Source: Tahibacter soli (GTDB lineage Bacteria; Pseudomonadota; Gammaproteobacteria; Xanthomonadales; Rhodanobacteraceae). From it: DNA of 64,000 bases. Below the pieces are notes generated by a model, which was not told the origin of the DNA, made no database searches, and was given only the letters and a program-made list of their open reading frames with translations. A program made the position numbers and the translations under genes. The stretch spans positions 62,001 through 126,000 of the forward strand of contig NZ_JAOVZO020000017.1 of the NCBI RefSeq assembly GCF_025717065.2, given 5' to 3'. Shown in pieces: positions 8,432 through 17,436 of this stretch (within the stretch, counting starts at the first letter, position 1; every line of letters starts with the position of its first letter).

Positions 8432-8866
8432 ATGAAAAAAATCGTTCCGATGCTCTGTGCCGTCGCGCTCGCCGCGTGTGCCGCGGCACCGCAAAAACCC
8501 GTTGTTCAGAAAGACGCGTTGTATCTGTCCCTCGGCGGACAGGCGGGCATCGATCGTCTCGCCGAAGCGACGGTCAGGGAACTCCTCAACGACCTGCGCA
8601 TCAACCTGTTCTTCGCCAACGGCAGCATGGCCGAGTCGCGCCGGCTGCTCGCCGAACAGCTCTGCGCGATCAGCGGCGGGCCGTGCACGTACACCGGCCG
8701 GTCGATGGAGGAAGCGCACTCCGGCATGTACCTCGTCGACGCCGATTTCGATGCGTTCATGCAGGACTTCGCCGCCGCGATGAACGCGGTGACGGTGCCC
8801 GCCGACGCGCAGCGCCGATTGACGGCGCTGTTCGAGGCTATGCGACCGCAGATCGTCGGGCAGTGA
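8432..8866 (+). CDS. Truncated haemoglobin (group 1), predicted lipoprotein
   Basis: A 144-residue protein. Residues 1-16 form a lipoprotein signal (basic MKK, hydrophobic core, lipobox Leu-Ala-Ala-Cys with Cys16), so the mature globin should be anchored in the periplasm. The globin part starts LYLSLGGQAGIDRL, has the FFANG corner, and TGRSMEEAHSGM, in which His96 is the expected proximal haem ligand (helix F). C-terminal DFDAFMQDFAAAM matches the group 1 family. Most truncated haemoglobins are cytoplasmic and handle nitric oxide or oxygen; an exported lipoprotein form is less usual. The start ATG directly abuts a palindromic element and lacks a clear Shine-Dalgarno sequence. Convergent with slt, four bases apart. 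Confidence 0.87.
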   Translation: MKKIVPMLCAVALAACAAAPQKPVVQKDALYLSLGGQAGIDRLAEATVRELLNDLRINLFFANGSMAESRRLLAEQLCAISGGPCTYTGRSMEEAHSGMYLVDADFDAFMQDFAAAMNAVTVPADAQRRLTALFEAMRPQIVGQ

Positions 8867-8870
8867 CCCG

Positions 8871-10877
8871 TCAGGAGCCGGGCGCGGCGGTCGCCGAGGC
8901 CGCGTCGGCCGGTTCCGCGGCGGCCGGGCAGACCACGGCCTTGCGCGGCGTGTCGTCTTTCGGCGCCGCATAGGCCTGGCCGTTGCGCGGCAGGCGCGCG
9001 GCGAGCGCGAGCGCCTTGCCGTTCATACGCCAGTCGTAGATCACGCTGAACGCGAGTACGCGCGCGACGTATTCGCGGGTTTCGCGATACGGAATGCTGG
9101 CGATGAAGAAGTCGGGTTCGAGGTCGCCGCGTGCCGCGAGCCAGCGTGCGACCGGCGCCGGTCCCGCGTTGTACGCGGCGCTCGCCAGCCACGGCGCGCC
9201 GTTGTACTTTTCTGCCATTTGCGACAAGTAGCGCGTGCCGAGCGCGATGTTCGTGTCGGGCAGAAACAGGTCTTCGGCGCGCCGGTACGCGATGTTTTCG
9301 GTTTTCGCGAGCTGTGCCGCGGTGCCGGGCAGGAGCTGCATCAGGCCGAGCGCGTTCGCGCTCGAGCGCGCGTCCTCGACCCACGCGCTTTCGGCGCGGA
9401 TGATCGCGTAGGTCCACGCCGGATCGAGTCCGGTTTCATGCGATTCGCGGCGAATCTGCGGCTCGCGCGCCAGCGGAAAGCGCTGCTCATACAGCTTGAG
9501 TTCGTCGCCCTTGTTCAACGCGAACACGGCACGGTCGTACCAACCTTCGCGATACGCGAGATCGGCCGCGAGCCGGCGCTGCGGGGGCGTGAAGCGCGCC
9601 ATCGCCCAGTCCCATTCGCGCCGCGCGTCGCGCAGCCGGTCGACCGCGCGCCATTCGAACGCGCGATCGAGCGCGCCTTCCCTCAACGATTTTTCCGCGT
9701 CGCGGTCGGCGGCCAGCGTCAGCGGGCAGATCGTGTAGGCCTCGCCGCTCCAGTCGGCCGCGAGGAAGCCGTAGAAATTCGCCTCGCGAGCGAGCGCGGC
9801 GAATACCGGCGCGGCCTCGCTCTTGCGGTCGAGTTTCGCCAGCACGCGAGCGCGCAGGTAGCGCCATTCGGCGTCGGCCTTCTGCGTGTCGGACAGCGCA
9901 TCGAGCGCGGCCAGCGCCGCGGTCCAGTCCGATGCCGCGAGCGCGACGCGCACGCGCCACTCGCGCGTGCCGTCGGTCTGCGACGCCGCGGGCACCGACG
10001 CGAGACGTTCGAGCGCGTCGGCATCGAATTCGGTCGCACGGTACAGCGCGAAAGCGGCGGCGACGTCGCCTTTTTGCTTGTCCGAAAATTGATACCGGGC
10101 CTTGAGCTTCGCGTAGGCGTCGGCCGCGCCGTCGGCGTCGCGACGCGCCACGCGCTTGATCGCGGCGACCACGGCGTCGCGATGGCGCGTGTCGTCGGGC
10201 CACGTCGCGGCTTGCTTGAGCGCCGCGGGCGCGTCGCGCAGCGCCAGCGCGATCTGCGTCGCGGCCGGCCGTTCGGCGGCCGGCAGATGCGCGACGAGTT
10301 CGTCGATGACGCCGGACTGGCCCGCGTCGAGCGCCCGATCGATGCGCTGTCTGAGCCTGGCGCCGTCGATCACGCCCGCGTCGACCGAGCGCGCGAGCGG
10401 CCCGTCGCACGACGCGGGCAGCGCCGTGGACGACTCCCACAGCGCGGTCCAGTCCTTGGCGAAATCGAGCTTTTCGCCGTCGGCCAGGCGCGCCGCGAGG
10501 TCATGGCACGCGAATTCGCGGCCGAGACCCGGCGCGTAGGCGGCGCGAAATTCCTTCCAGCGGCCGTTTCCGGCGCGATCGGCGAGCCATGCGCGGCGCA
10601 CGTCGTCGGCCGCGAGCGTTTCGGGCCAGCGGGCGAGGAACGCTTCTATCTCGTCGGCCTTGATCTCGTCGGGCTTCTTCGCCTTGCCGATCCGGCGCGT
10701 CAGCTCCAGCGCCTCGAGCGACGGCAGCAGCGGATAGCGTTCGAGGACGGCGGCTTCCTTCTTCCAGTCGCGTCCGTGTTCGACGGCGTCGAGCGCGCGG
10801 CGGAACGCGGCGCGTTCGTCGTCCCGCTGCGCGGCGTAGGCAGGCACCGCCGCGAGCACGCCAGACCAAAGTAACAA
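8871..10877 (-). CDS. slt: Soluble lytic murein transglycosylase
   Basis: A periplasmic peptidoglycan-cleaving enzyme. A long alpha-superhelical N-terminal region (many TPR-like helices) is followed by the SLT domain: ESHETGLDPAWTYAIIRAESAWVEDARSSANALGLMQLLPGTA (catalytic Glu in RAES), then ASAAYNAGPAPVARWLA and the IPYRETREYVARVL motif. A signal peptide core, LLLWSGVLAAVPAYA, ends just before AQRDDE. No ATG fits it; TTG at 10877 gives a 668-residue protein starting inside the signal core. In-frame ATGs at 11072 and 11087 would add about 65-70 residues encoded by a palindromic repeat (10900-11061). A TACAAT hexamer at 11099-11094 could serve as -10 box, so the palindrome may lie in the leader. 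The start is therefore uncertain. Confidence 0.85.
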   Translation of the reverse strand: MLLWSGVLAAVPAYAAQRDDERAAFRRALDAVEHGRDWKKEAAVLERYPLLPSLEALELTRRIGKAKKPDEIKADEIEAFLARWPETLAADDVRRAWLADRAGNGRWKEFRAAYAPGLGREFACHDLAARLADGEKLDFAKDWTALWESSTALPASCDGPLARSVDAGVIDGARLRQRIDRALDAGQSGVIDELVAHLPAAERPAATQIALALRDAPAALKQAATWPDDTRHRDAVVAAIKRVARRDADGAADAYAKLKARYQFSDKQKGDVAAAFALYRATEFDADALERLASVPAASQTDGTREWRVRVALAASDWTAALAALDALSDTQKADAEWRYLRARVLAKLDRKSEAAPVFAALAREANFYGFLAADWSGEAYTICPLTLAADRDAEKSLREGALDRAFEWRAVDRLRDARREWDWAMARFTPPQRRLAADLAYREGWYDRAVFALNKGDELKLYEQRFPLAREPQIRRESHETGLDPAWTYAIIRAESAWVEDARSSANALGLMQLLPGTAAQLAKTENIAYRRAEDLFLPDTNIALGTRYLSQMAEKYNGAPWLASAAYNAGPAPVARWLAARGDLEPDFFIASIPYRETREYVARVLAFSVIYDWRMNGKALALAARLPRNGQAYAAPKDDTPRKAVVCPAAAEPADAASATAAPGS

Positions 10878-10899
10878 TCGGCCCAGCGCGCGCCCTAGG

Positions 10900-11061
10900 G
10901 GTGCGCCGCCCCACAGGTAATCCGACCAATTCCGGCGTCTTTCGCCGCGATCCTGCGTTGCGGCTCGTCGCCGTACTGCCGGTACGGCTCCTCGCCGCGC
11001 CTTGTCTCGCGACGAAATCCATCCGGAATCTTTGGTCGAATTACCTGTGGGGCGGCACACC
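10900..11061. repeat. Palindromic element of a second type
   Basis: Left arm 10900-10935 and right arm 11023-11061 are near reverse complements (GGTGCGCCGCCCCACAGGTA... against ...TACCTGTGGGGCGGCACACC). The centre is GCCGTAC-TGCC-GGTACGGC, and the sequence between also pairs loosely, so the entire 162 bases can fold back. It resembles the 8265 and 43756 elements in size and architecture but shares no obvious sequence. It covers the region just upstream of the transglycosylase signal-peptide sequence. Confidence 0.75.
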
Positions 11062-11126
11062 AGGTCGGGCATACTTTTGAAATACATGCGGCGATTGTAG
11101 CCGCAACGAAAGGAGCGGCGTTCCGC

Positions 11127-11930
11127 ATGGTTCTCGATATCGCGTTGTACCTCGCCGTCGGCGCGGGAGCGGGATTGCTCGCCGGACTCCTCGGCGTCGG
11201 CGGCGGCCTCATCATCGTCGCGGCGCTCGCCTGGCTGCTGCCGGCGCGCGGTTTCGCGCCCGACTACGTCATGCAGGTGGCGCTCGCGACGTCGCTCGCC
11301 AGCATCGTGCTGACGTCGATCTCGTCGGCGAGCGCGCACTGGCGCCGCGGCAGCGTGCTGTGGACGAGCGTGCGCTCGCTCGTGCCGGGCATGATCCTGG
11401 GCGGCCTCGGCGGTGCGCAGATCGCCAGCCACCTGCCGAGCGACGTGCTGCGCTGGATCGTCGCCGGCTACTGCATGATCGCCGCGGCGCAGCTGCTGTT
11501 CGGACGCGTGCAGCCCGCGCGCGAAGCGCACGACGCGCCGCACGGCCCTCTGCTGTTCGCCGCGGGCGTCGGCATCGGCGCGCTGTCGGCCGTCGTCGGC
11601 ATCGGCGGCGGCAGCATGACCGTGCCGCTGCTCGTCTATTTTGGTGTCGTACCCGTGCGTGCGGTCGGCACGTCGGCCGCCTGCGGTTTCGCGATCGCGG
11701 TGGCCAGCGCCATCGGCTTCGTGTACGGCGGCCATGCGGTCGGCGCGACGATGCCGCCGGGCAGTCTCGGCTTCGTCTATCTGCCCGCCGCGCTCGGCTG
11801 CGCGGTGGCTTCGGTGCTCGTCGCGCCGCTCGGCGTGCGGCTCGCGCATGCCTTGTCCGGCGAGGCGCTCAAGCGCGTTTTCGCGGCGTTTCTGGTGCTG
11901 ATGGGGCTTGCCGTCGGCCTCAGCGGCTAG
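11127..11930 (+). CDS. Sulfite exporter TauE/SafE family membrane transporter
   Basis: A 267-residue polytopic membrane protein with the two-fold repeat of TauE/SafE proteins. The first half has AGLLAGLLGVGGGLIIVAALAWLL near residues 12-35, and the second repeats it as GALSAVVGIGGGSMTVPLLVYFGV near 155-178; about eight hydrophobic segments are visible. The family moves organosulfur anions or sulfite across the inner membrane; the substrate here is unknown because no sulfur-metabolism gene is adjacent. The ATG has a good AAGGAG site ten bases upstream. It is divergent from slt and followed by a gap of about 300 bases before the TonB receptor. Confidence 0.87.
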   Translation: MVLDIALYLAVGAGAGLLAGLLGVGGGLIIVAALAWLLPARGFAPDYVMQVALATSLASIVLTSISSASAHWRRGSVLWTSVRSLVPGMILGGLGGAQIASHLPSDVLRWIVAGYCMIAAAQLLFGRVQPAREAHDAPHGPLLFAAGVGIGALSAVVGIGGGSMTVPLLVYFGVVPVRAVGTSAACGFAIAVASAIGFVYGGHAVGATMPPGSLGFVYLPAALGCAVASVLVAPLGVRLAHALSGEALKRVFAAFLVLMGLAVGLSG

Positions 11931-12228
11931 GCGTGCGCCGGCGAATCCGCCTGGGACCCCTGTCGTAAGTCGTACCCGCGGCCCCTAGCCGCTGTCTGAA
12001 ATCTGATTTACATTTCTTTTACACGTTTCCAGGGCGGGGGGCCTCGAAGCGTACGGAACGGAAAGTTCCGGGCGTGCGTGCCTTGGGGGGCCTCGCACGT
12101 CTGCAACCGGTTCGAACGAACGCCGCACCGCGCGTGCCCTTTCCGGGCGCCGTGGCGCGGTCGCGTGGGAGGCGCTGGGCCGGTCGATAAGCCTCGGGTA
12201 TTCGGGTCACCAAAACGGGAGTCACCCA
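11931..12228. other. Intergenic region upstream of the TonB receptor
   Basis: No credible gene. The only base-composition anomaly is an A/T-rich stretch at about 11999-12030 containing two TTTACA-like hexamers, a plausible promoter for the receptor, which would give it a leader of roughly 200 bases. A small inverted repeat GGAAC-GGAAA-GTTCC lies near 12056-12072. The receptor ATG is preceded by GGGAG as ribosome-binding site. No riboswitch fold was recognised. Confidence 0.35.
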
Positions 12229-15141
12229 ATGAAACTGCTGCACCGTCGCAAGCTCAGCCTGACCATTCACACCGTAACCGCCGCGATGCTCGCCGGCAGT
12301 TTCGCCGTGCCGGCGTTCGCCCAGTCCGAACGCGGCGACGACACCACTCGCCTCGAAGCCGTTCAGGTAACCGGCTCGCGCATCAAGCGCGCCGAGCTCG
12401 AAGGCAAGAATCCGATCGTCACGATCACGGCGCGCGACATCGAGGCCACCGGCCTCAACGGCATCGGCGACGTGCTGCAGCGCATGAGCGTCAGCGGCTC
12501 GTCGCTCAACACCAAGTTCAACTCGGCCGGCAACTTCGGCTTCCCGGCGGACGGCGGCGGCGTCGGCTCCGGTTCCACCACCGTGTCGCTGCGCAATCTC
12601 GGCGCCAAGCGCACGCTGGTGCTCGTCGACGGCCTGCGCTGGGTCAGCGAATCGTCGGGTTCCGGCGTCTCGGCCGCGGTCGACCTCAACACGATTCCGT
12701 CGAGCGCCGTCGAGCGCATCGAAATCCTGACCGACGGCGCCTCGTCGCTGTACGGTTCGGACGCGATCGCCGGCGTCATCAACATCATCACCAAGCGCAA
12801 GCAGGAAGGCGCGAGCGCGAGCTTCCAGTACGGCGACTACTCGATCGGCGACGGCACCACGAAGTCGGGCAACCTGTCGCTCGGCGGCAGCACCGACCGC
12901 CTCGACTTCTTCCTCGACATCAGCCACTACGAGCAGGATTCGATCAGCGCGGGCGACTGGGGCCAGTCGTTCTACCCGACGCCGGGCGCCGGCATCTTCG
13001 GCGGCAGCTCGTACATTCCGTTCACGCGCACGATCTTCTACCCGACCGACCCGCTCAACACGTACGGCGGCCTGTGCCCGATCGACGCCAGCGGCCGCGC
13101 GCGCTGCAACATCACGGCCAACGGCACGACCAACGGCGTGCAGCCGTTCCCGGACGGCTTCCACCGCTTCACCAACGCCGACCGCTTCAACTTCGCGCCG
13201 TACAACCTGCTGCTCACGCCGAACGAGCGCAACGCGTTCTTCGGCCAGGCGCGCTACAAGGTCGCCGACAGCATCACCTGGTATCTCAAGGGCAGCTACA
13301 CGAACCGCAAGTCGGCCAACCAGGCCGCGCCGGAACCGATCGGCCTCGGCTCGGCGCTCAATACGAGCGACCTCGGCCTCATCACCGGCGTCGACGCGAC
13401 GAATCCGTACAACCCGTTCGGCGTGACGCTCGATCCGAACTCCAACTTCCTCGGCCTCGGCCGCCGTCCGGTCGAAGGCGGACCGCGCGTGTTCAGCCAG
13501 GACGTCGACACGCGTTACTTCGCGACGGGCCTGGAAGGCAGCTTCACCGCCGGCGACCGCGACTTCTACTGGGACGTCAACTACGTCGACGCCACCAACA
13601 AGGGCCAGCAGACCGTCCACGGCACCTACAACATCGCGCACATCGCGCGCGCGCTCGGCCCGATCAGCCAGTGCACCGCGCCGTGCGTGCCGCTGAACAT
13701 CTTCGGCGGCCCGGGTTCGATCACGCGCGAAATGCTCGACTACATCAGCTACATCGAGCACGACATCAGCGAGAACAAGCTGCAGACCTGGACGGCCAAC
13801 ATCTCGGGCGACATCGTGCAGCTGCCGGCCGGTTCGCTCGCGTTCGCGGCGGGCTATGAAAACCGCAAGCAGACCGGTTCGTACACGCCGGACGCCATCG
13901 TCGTCGCCGGCGAGTCCAACGGCGTGCCGTCGCTGCCGACGCGCGGCGAATACGACGTCGACGAGTACTACCTCGAACTCAACGTGCCGCTGCTCAAGGA
14001 CGTGGCGCTCGCCAAGAGCCTCGAGCTCTCGATCGCCTCGCGCTATTCCGACTACTCCACGTTCGGCGGCACGACGAACAACAAGTTCGGCTTCCGCTGG
14101 CAGCTGTCGGACGACCTGACCGCGCGCGGCACGTGGGCCGAAGGCTTCCGCGCGCCGTCGATCGGCGAACTGTACGGCGCGCCGGCACGTTTCGACGCGA
14201 CCATCTCCGATCCGTGCAACGGCCAGACGAACCCGACGCTCGCGGCGAACTGCATCGCGCAGGGCGTGGCCAATCCGGGTTCGTTCGAGCAGGCGAACAC
14301 GCAGATCTCCACGCGCACCGGCGGCAACATCCTGCTGCAGCCGGAAACGTCGAAGACGCTGACCGCCGGCATCGTCTACAGCCCGGGCTGGGCCGAGAGC
14401 ACGAACTGGGCGAACAAGCTCGACTTCGACCTGACGTTCTGGAAGGTGAAGATCGAAGACGCGATCCAGGCACCGGACGCGCAGGCGCAGCTCGATCGCT
14501 GCGTCGCGACGAACCAGGCCGTGTTCTGCAACGGCATCGTGCGCGGTACGTCGGGCGACATCATCAGCTTCAACAACCAGCTGCGCAACCTCGGCAAGAT
14601 CGACACGCAAGGCTGGGACATCGGCGTCAACTGGTTCGGTCCGGAGTGGAGCTTCGGCACGCTGGGCCTCGCGCTGCAGACCACGTACGCCGACAAGTAC
14701 AAGGTCGTCGCGTCCGACACCGGCCAGTCCGAACCGCTGACCGTCGGCGTCGAGGTCAACAACTCGTCGATTCCGGAATGGCGCACGCAGGCGTCGCTGA
14801 TGTGGTCGAACGGTCCGTGGAGCGCGCGCTGGACCTCGCGCTACACCTCGGGCCTCGAAGAAACCTGCAACCCGGACCTGACCGAAGTCGGCGCGGTGTG
14901 CAGCAATCTCAACTCGGCCGGCACGGGCGGCACCAACCATCTCGGCGCGACGACGTTCCACGACGTGCGCCTGAACTGGAAGCTGCCGGTGAACTTCGAC
15001 TTCACGCTGACCGCGGGCGTCAACAACGTGTTCGCGAAGGATCCGCCGATCTGCGTGTCGTGCTCGCTCAACGGCTATGACGCGTCGACCTACGACCTGC
15101 CGGGCCGCTTCAGCTATGTCCAGGCGAGCGTGAAGTTCTAA
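12229..15141 (+). CDS. TonB-dependent outer-membrane receptor (large)
   Basis: A 970-residue receptor. Residues 1-31 are a signal peptide ending in AFA-QSERG. The plug domain follows: LEAVQVTGSRIKRAELEGKNPI near 42-64, TVSLRNLGAKRTLVLVDGLRW, AVDLNTIPSSAVERIEILTDGASSLYGSDAIAGVINIITK (about 145-190). A long beta-barrel then ends in an aromatic residue (SYVQASVKF), as required for outer-membrane insertion. The 'GSRIKR' form after the TonB-box region is common in the many sugar- or peptide-linked receptors of Lysobacterales. The substrate is not predictable; no partner hydrolase or transporter lies beside it. It is followed by a perfect terminator hairpin shared with the convergent second receptor. 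Confidence 0.93.
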   Translation: MKLLHRRKLSLTIHTVTAAMLAGSFAVPAFAQSERGDDTTRLEAVQVTGSRIKRAELEGKNPIVTITARDIEATGLNGIGDVLQRMSVSGSSLNTKFNSAGNFGFPADGGGVGSGSTTVSLRNLGAKRTLVLVDGLRWVSESSGSGVSAAVDLNTIPSSAVERIEILTDGASSLYGSDAIAGVINIITKRKQEGASASFQYGDYSIGDGTTKSGNLSLGGSTDRLDFFLDISHYEQDSISAGDWGQSFYPTPGAGIFGGSSYIPFTRTIFYPTDPLNTYGGLCPIDASGRARCNITANGTTNGVQPFPDGFHRFTNADRFNFAPYNLLLTPNERNAFFGQARYKVADSITWYLKGSYTNRKSANQAAPEPIGLGSALNTSDLGLITGVDATNPYNPFGVTLDPNSNFLGLGRRPVEGGPRVFSQDVDTRYFATGLEGSFTAGDRDFYWDVNYVDATNKGQQTVHGTYNIAHIARALGPISQCTAPCVPLNIFGGPGSITREMLDYISYIEHDISENKLQTWTANISGDIVQLPAGSLAFAAGYENRKQTGSYTPDAIVVAGESNGVPSLPTRGEYDVDEYYLELNVPLLKDVALAKSLELSIASRYSDYSTFGGTTNNKFGFRWQLSDDLTARGTWAEGFRAPSIGELYGAPARFDATISDPCNGQTNPTLAANCIAQGVANPGSFEQANTQISTRTGGNILLQPETSKTLTAGIVYSPGWAESTNWANKLDFDLTFWKVKIEDAIQAPDAQAQLDRCVATNQAVFCNGIVRGTSGDIISFNNQLRNLGKIDTQGWDIGVNWFGPEWSFGTLGLALQTTYADKYKVVASDTGQSEPLTVGVEVNNSSIPEWRTQASLMWSNGPWSARWTSRYTSGLEETCNPDLTEVGAVCSNLNSAGTGGTNHLGATTFHDVRLNWKLPVNFDFTLTAGVNNVFAKDPPICVSCSLNGYDASTYDLPGRFSYVQASVKF

Positions 15142-15166
15142 GCATCGTACACAAGGCGACAAACGC

Positions 15167-15192
15167 ATTCGGGCCGCGCAAGCGGCCCGAAT
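15167..15192. terminator. Bidirectional hairpin terminator
   Basis: A perfect 11-base-pair stem (ATTCGGGCCGC / GCGGCCCGAAT) with loop GCAA, between the stop codons of two convergent TonB receptors. There is only a weak T-run on the plus side (CGTTTCC). Confidence 0.75.
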
Positions 15193-15201
15193 CGTTTCCG
15201 C

Positions 15202-17301
15202 CTAGCGCGCATCCCACGTCCAGCGCAATCCCGCAAGCCAGGTCCTTGCCGCCCCGGGCTCGTAGTAGCGCGCATTGCCTTCGTTGACGATGACCGAGCC
15301 GACGTAGCCACGATCGAACACGTTGTCTATCCGCGCGAACGCGCGCAGCGTGCCGTCGCCGAACGCGAAGTCGCACGCCGCCTCGACGTCGACGCGCGCG
15401 TAGCCCGGCGCCGCTTCGGTGCCGCGGTCGTCGACCGTCACGCGGCCGACGGCGCTCGCCTGCATCGCCGCCGACCAGCCGCCGTCGCGCCACGCCGCAC
15501 GCAGCCAGGCCTGATCGCGCGCGACGCCCGGCAGGCGCGTGCCGGGCGTGACGCGCGCCGTCGGCGTCGTGCAGCCGGCCGCCGTGCAGACCGCGAACGC
15601 GTCGCGGAACGTCGCGTCGAGCCGCGTCGCCGCGATATCGACGCGCCACGCCGTCGACAGCGGAATCGACGCCGAAATTTCAACGCCCTGGCGCCGCGCG
15701 CGGCCGACGTTGCGATAGCTGCTGCGGCCGCCGACGTTGCGGGCGACGGCGAGCTCGTCGTCGGTGTCGGCGCGAAACAGCGCGGCTTCGAGCGACGCGC
15801 CGTCGGCGCCGCGCCATTTCGCGCCGAGCTCGAGGTTACGGCTGCGCGCGGGCTTCAGGTCGAAAGCGAGCCCCGAACCGCCGTCGGCGCGATACCCGAG
15901 TTCGTTGAACGTCGGCGTCTCGAACCCGCGGCCGGCCGACGCGTGCACACGCACGTCGTCGCGCGGTGCGAAGACGAGGCCGGCAACCGGCGTCGTCTGC
16001 GCATAGTCGACGCGTCCGCCGTCGTCGGGATTGGCCGCGGTGACGTAGCGGTCGTCCGACGCGAAGCGCACGTCGCTCGCGCGCGCGCCGACGAGCGCCG
16101 ACCAGCGCGGCGCGAACGCCCACCACGCCTGCGCGTAGCGGTCGACGCTGCGCGCGTCGTTGATCTCGTCGCGCCGCAGCGCGCCGCGGATGCCGGTTGC
16201 GGAGCCGACGAAATTTTCAAAGCCGCGGCGATGCTGGCGCTGCCGGTCGGCGTCGATGCCGGCGTCGATCTCGACCGCGCGCGACGCGAGTTCGCCGTGC
16301 CACGACCAGCGCAAGTCGACGCCGCCGTAGTCGCCGGCCAGATCGACCACGCCGCCGGCGCTCGTCGGGCTCGCCTGCGCCGTGATCGGCACGGCGAGAA
16401 ACTGTTCGATCGTGCGGCGCCCGGCGTATGCGGTCGCGCGCAGCGCGTGGCCGCCGCCGAGCGCGTGGCGCCACACCGCGCCGAGCTGGTTCTGCGCCGT
16501 CGACTTGCGCGTGTCGAACGCGAGCGCGGCCGGCGTCGCACGGCGCGGATCGGCTCGCGCGTCGGCGCGCGTGAGGCCGAGCGGATCTTGCGCCTCGGGC
16601 GCGCGATAGCCGTTGGCGACGAGATCGAGCGTGCCGTCGTCGCCGACCGGCACCCGCAGCTTCAGATTGGCCGACTCGCGGCGCGAGGCGCTGTGCTCGC
16701 GCCAGCCGTCGGTATCGGCGACGGCGAACGCGACGTGGTAGCCGACCGGCCCGATCGCGCCGAGCGCGCGTGCGCCGTGGATGCGTTCGCCGTCGCTGCC
16801 GAACGCGGTCTGCACGCGCACCTGCGCGGGTTCGGCGCCGTCGGCGGTGAACACCTGTACGACGCCGCCCGACGCGTTGCCGTACAGCGCCGAGAACGGG
16901 CCGCGCAGGATTTCGATGCGGTCGGCGGCGACGAGATCGAGATGCGACACCTGGCCCTGGCCGTCGGGCATCGTCGCGGGAATGCCGTCGGCGTAGAGGC
17001 GCACGCCGCGCACGCCGAACGTCGCGCGCGCGCCGAAGCCGCGGATCGACAGCTGCGTATCCTGCGCGTGGTTGCGCCGGTCGCGCGCGATCACGCCGGG
17101 CGCCTGCGCGAGCGATTCGGCGAGATCGGCATGCGCGCGGTCGGCAATGTCGACGACGCTCACGGACGCCGGCGCGTCGAACGCCTCGACCGATTCGAGG
17201 CGTGTGGAGACGACGACGGGCGGCAGCGTGGTTTCCTCGCCGGACGCGGGCAGTGCGATGAAGCCGAGAGCGAACGCGTACGTGGCGGAGCGTCGGGACA
17301 T
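15202..17301 (-). CDS. TonB-dependent receptor, YncD/PqqU-like
   Basis: A 699-residue receptor. MSRRSATYAFALGFIALPASG is a short signal peptide; LPPVVVSTRLESVEAFDAPASVSVVD is the TonB-box/plug entry, then LSIRGFGARATFGVRGVRLYADGIPATMPDGQGQ and DRIEILRGPFSALYGNASGGVVQVFT. These plug motifs, in particular GFGARA-x-FGVRG and G-x-P-x-T-x-P-D-G-Q, are those of the YncD group, whose E. coli member (PqqU) takes up pyrroloquinoline quinone. The barrel ends AGLRWTWDAR, so the last residue is not aromatic although Trp lies three from the end. An upstream in-frame start at 17403 was rejected because it precedes a terminator hairpin. The ligand is inference only. Confidence 0.88.
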   Translation of the reverse strand: MSRRSATYAFALGFIALPASGEETTLPPVVVSTRLESVEAFDAPASVSVVDIADRAHADLAESLAQAPGVIARDRRNHAQDTQLSIRGFGARATFGVRGVRLYADGIPATMPDGQGQVSHLDLVAADRIEILRGPFSALYGNASGGVVQVFTADGAEPAQVRVQTAFGSDGERIHGARALGAIGPVGYHVAFAVADTDGWREHSASRRESANLKLRVPVGDDGTLDLVANGYRAPEAQDPLGLTRADARADPRRATPAALAFDTRKSTAQNQLGAVWRHALGGGHALRATAYAGRRTIEQFLAVPITAQASPTSAGGVVDLAGDYGGVDLRWSWHGELASRAVEIDAGIDADRQRQHRRGFENFVGSATGIRGALRRDEINDARSVDRYAQAWWAFAPRWSALVGARASDVRFASDDRYVTAANPDDGGRVDYAQTTPVAGLVFAPRDDVRVHASAGRGFETPTFNELGYRADGGSGLAFDLKPARSRNLELGAKWRGADGASLEAALFRADTDDELAVARNVGGRSSYRNVGRARRQGVEISASIPLSTAWRVDIAATRLDATFRDAFAVCTAAGCTTPTARVTPGTRLPGVARDQAWLRAAWRDGGWSAAMQASAVGRVTVDDRGTEAAPGYARVDVEAACDFAFGDGTLRAFARIDNVFDRGYVGSVIVNEGNARYYEPGAARTWLAGLRWTWDAR

Positions 17302-17370
17302 CGTTTCGCGGACGCTCCTTGCGCGGTCGTGACGAGCATCGACGGTACCGGCGACGCCGGATCGCGCGCA

Positions 17371-17400
17371 AGAAAAAGGGCGCGGATCGCTCCGCGCCCT
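17371..17400 (-). terminator. Intrinsic terminator of the S8 protease gene
   Basis: Read on the minus strand, a perfect 10-base-pair stem (AGGGCGCGGA / TCCGCGCCCT, loop of four) is followed directly by a T-rich tract (TTTTTCTT). It lies 37 bases past the protease stop codon and before the receptor start, so the two minus-strand genes are probably separate transcripts. Confidence 0.85.
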
Positions 17401-17436
17401 CATCTTTTTACCGCCTACCGCGGTCGCTGCGATCGA

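Noticed and set aside
12100-12140. tRNA-like GGTTCGAA sequence
   Set aside because: The GGTTCGAAC string has no acceptor, anticodon or D-arm sequences around it; no tRNA cloverleaf could be drawn.
11931-12228. Cobalamin or other riboswitch in front of the TonB receptor
   Set aside because: The long leader invited this, but none of the conserved riboswitch core motifs that I can recognise is present.
12019-15168. A 1049-codon minus-strand frame opposite the large TonB receptor
   Set aside because: Shadow of the receptor: no motifs, biased composition, and the receptor's plug and signal peptide are unmistakable.
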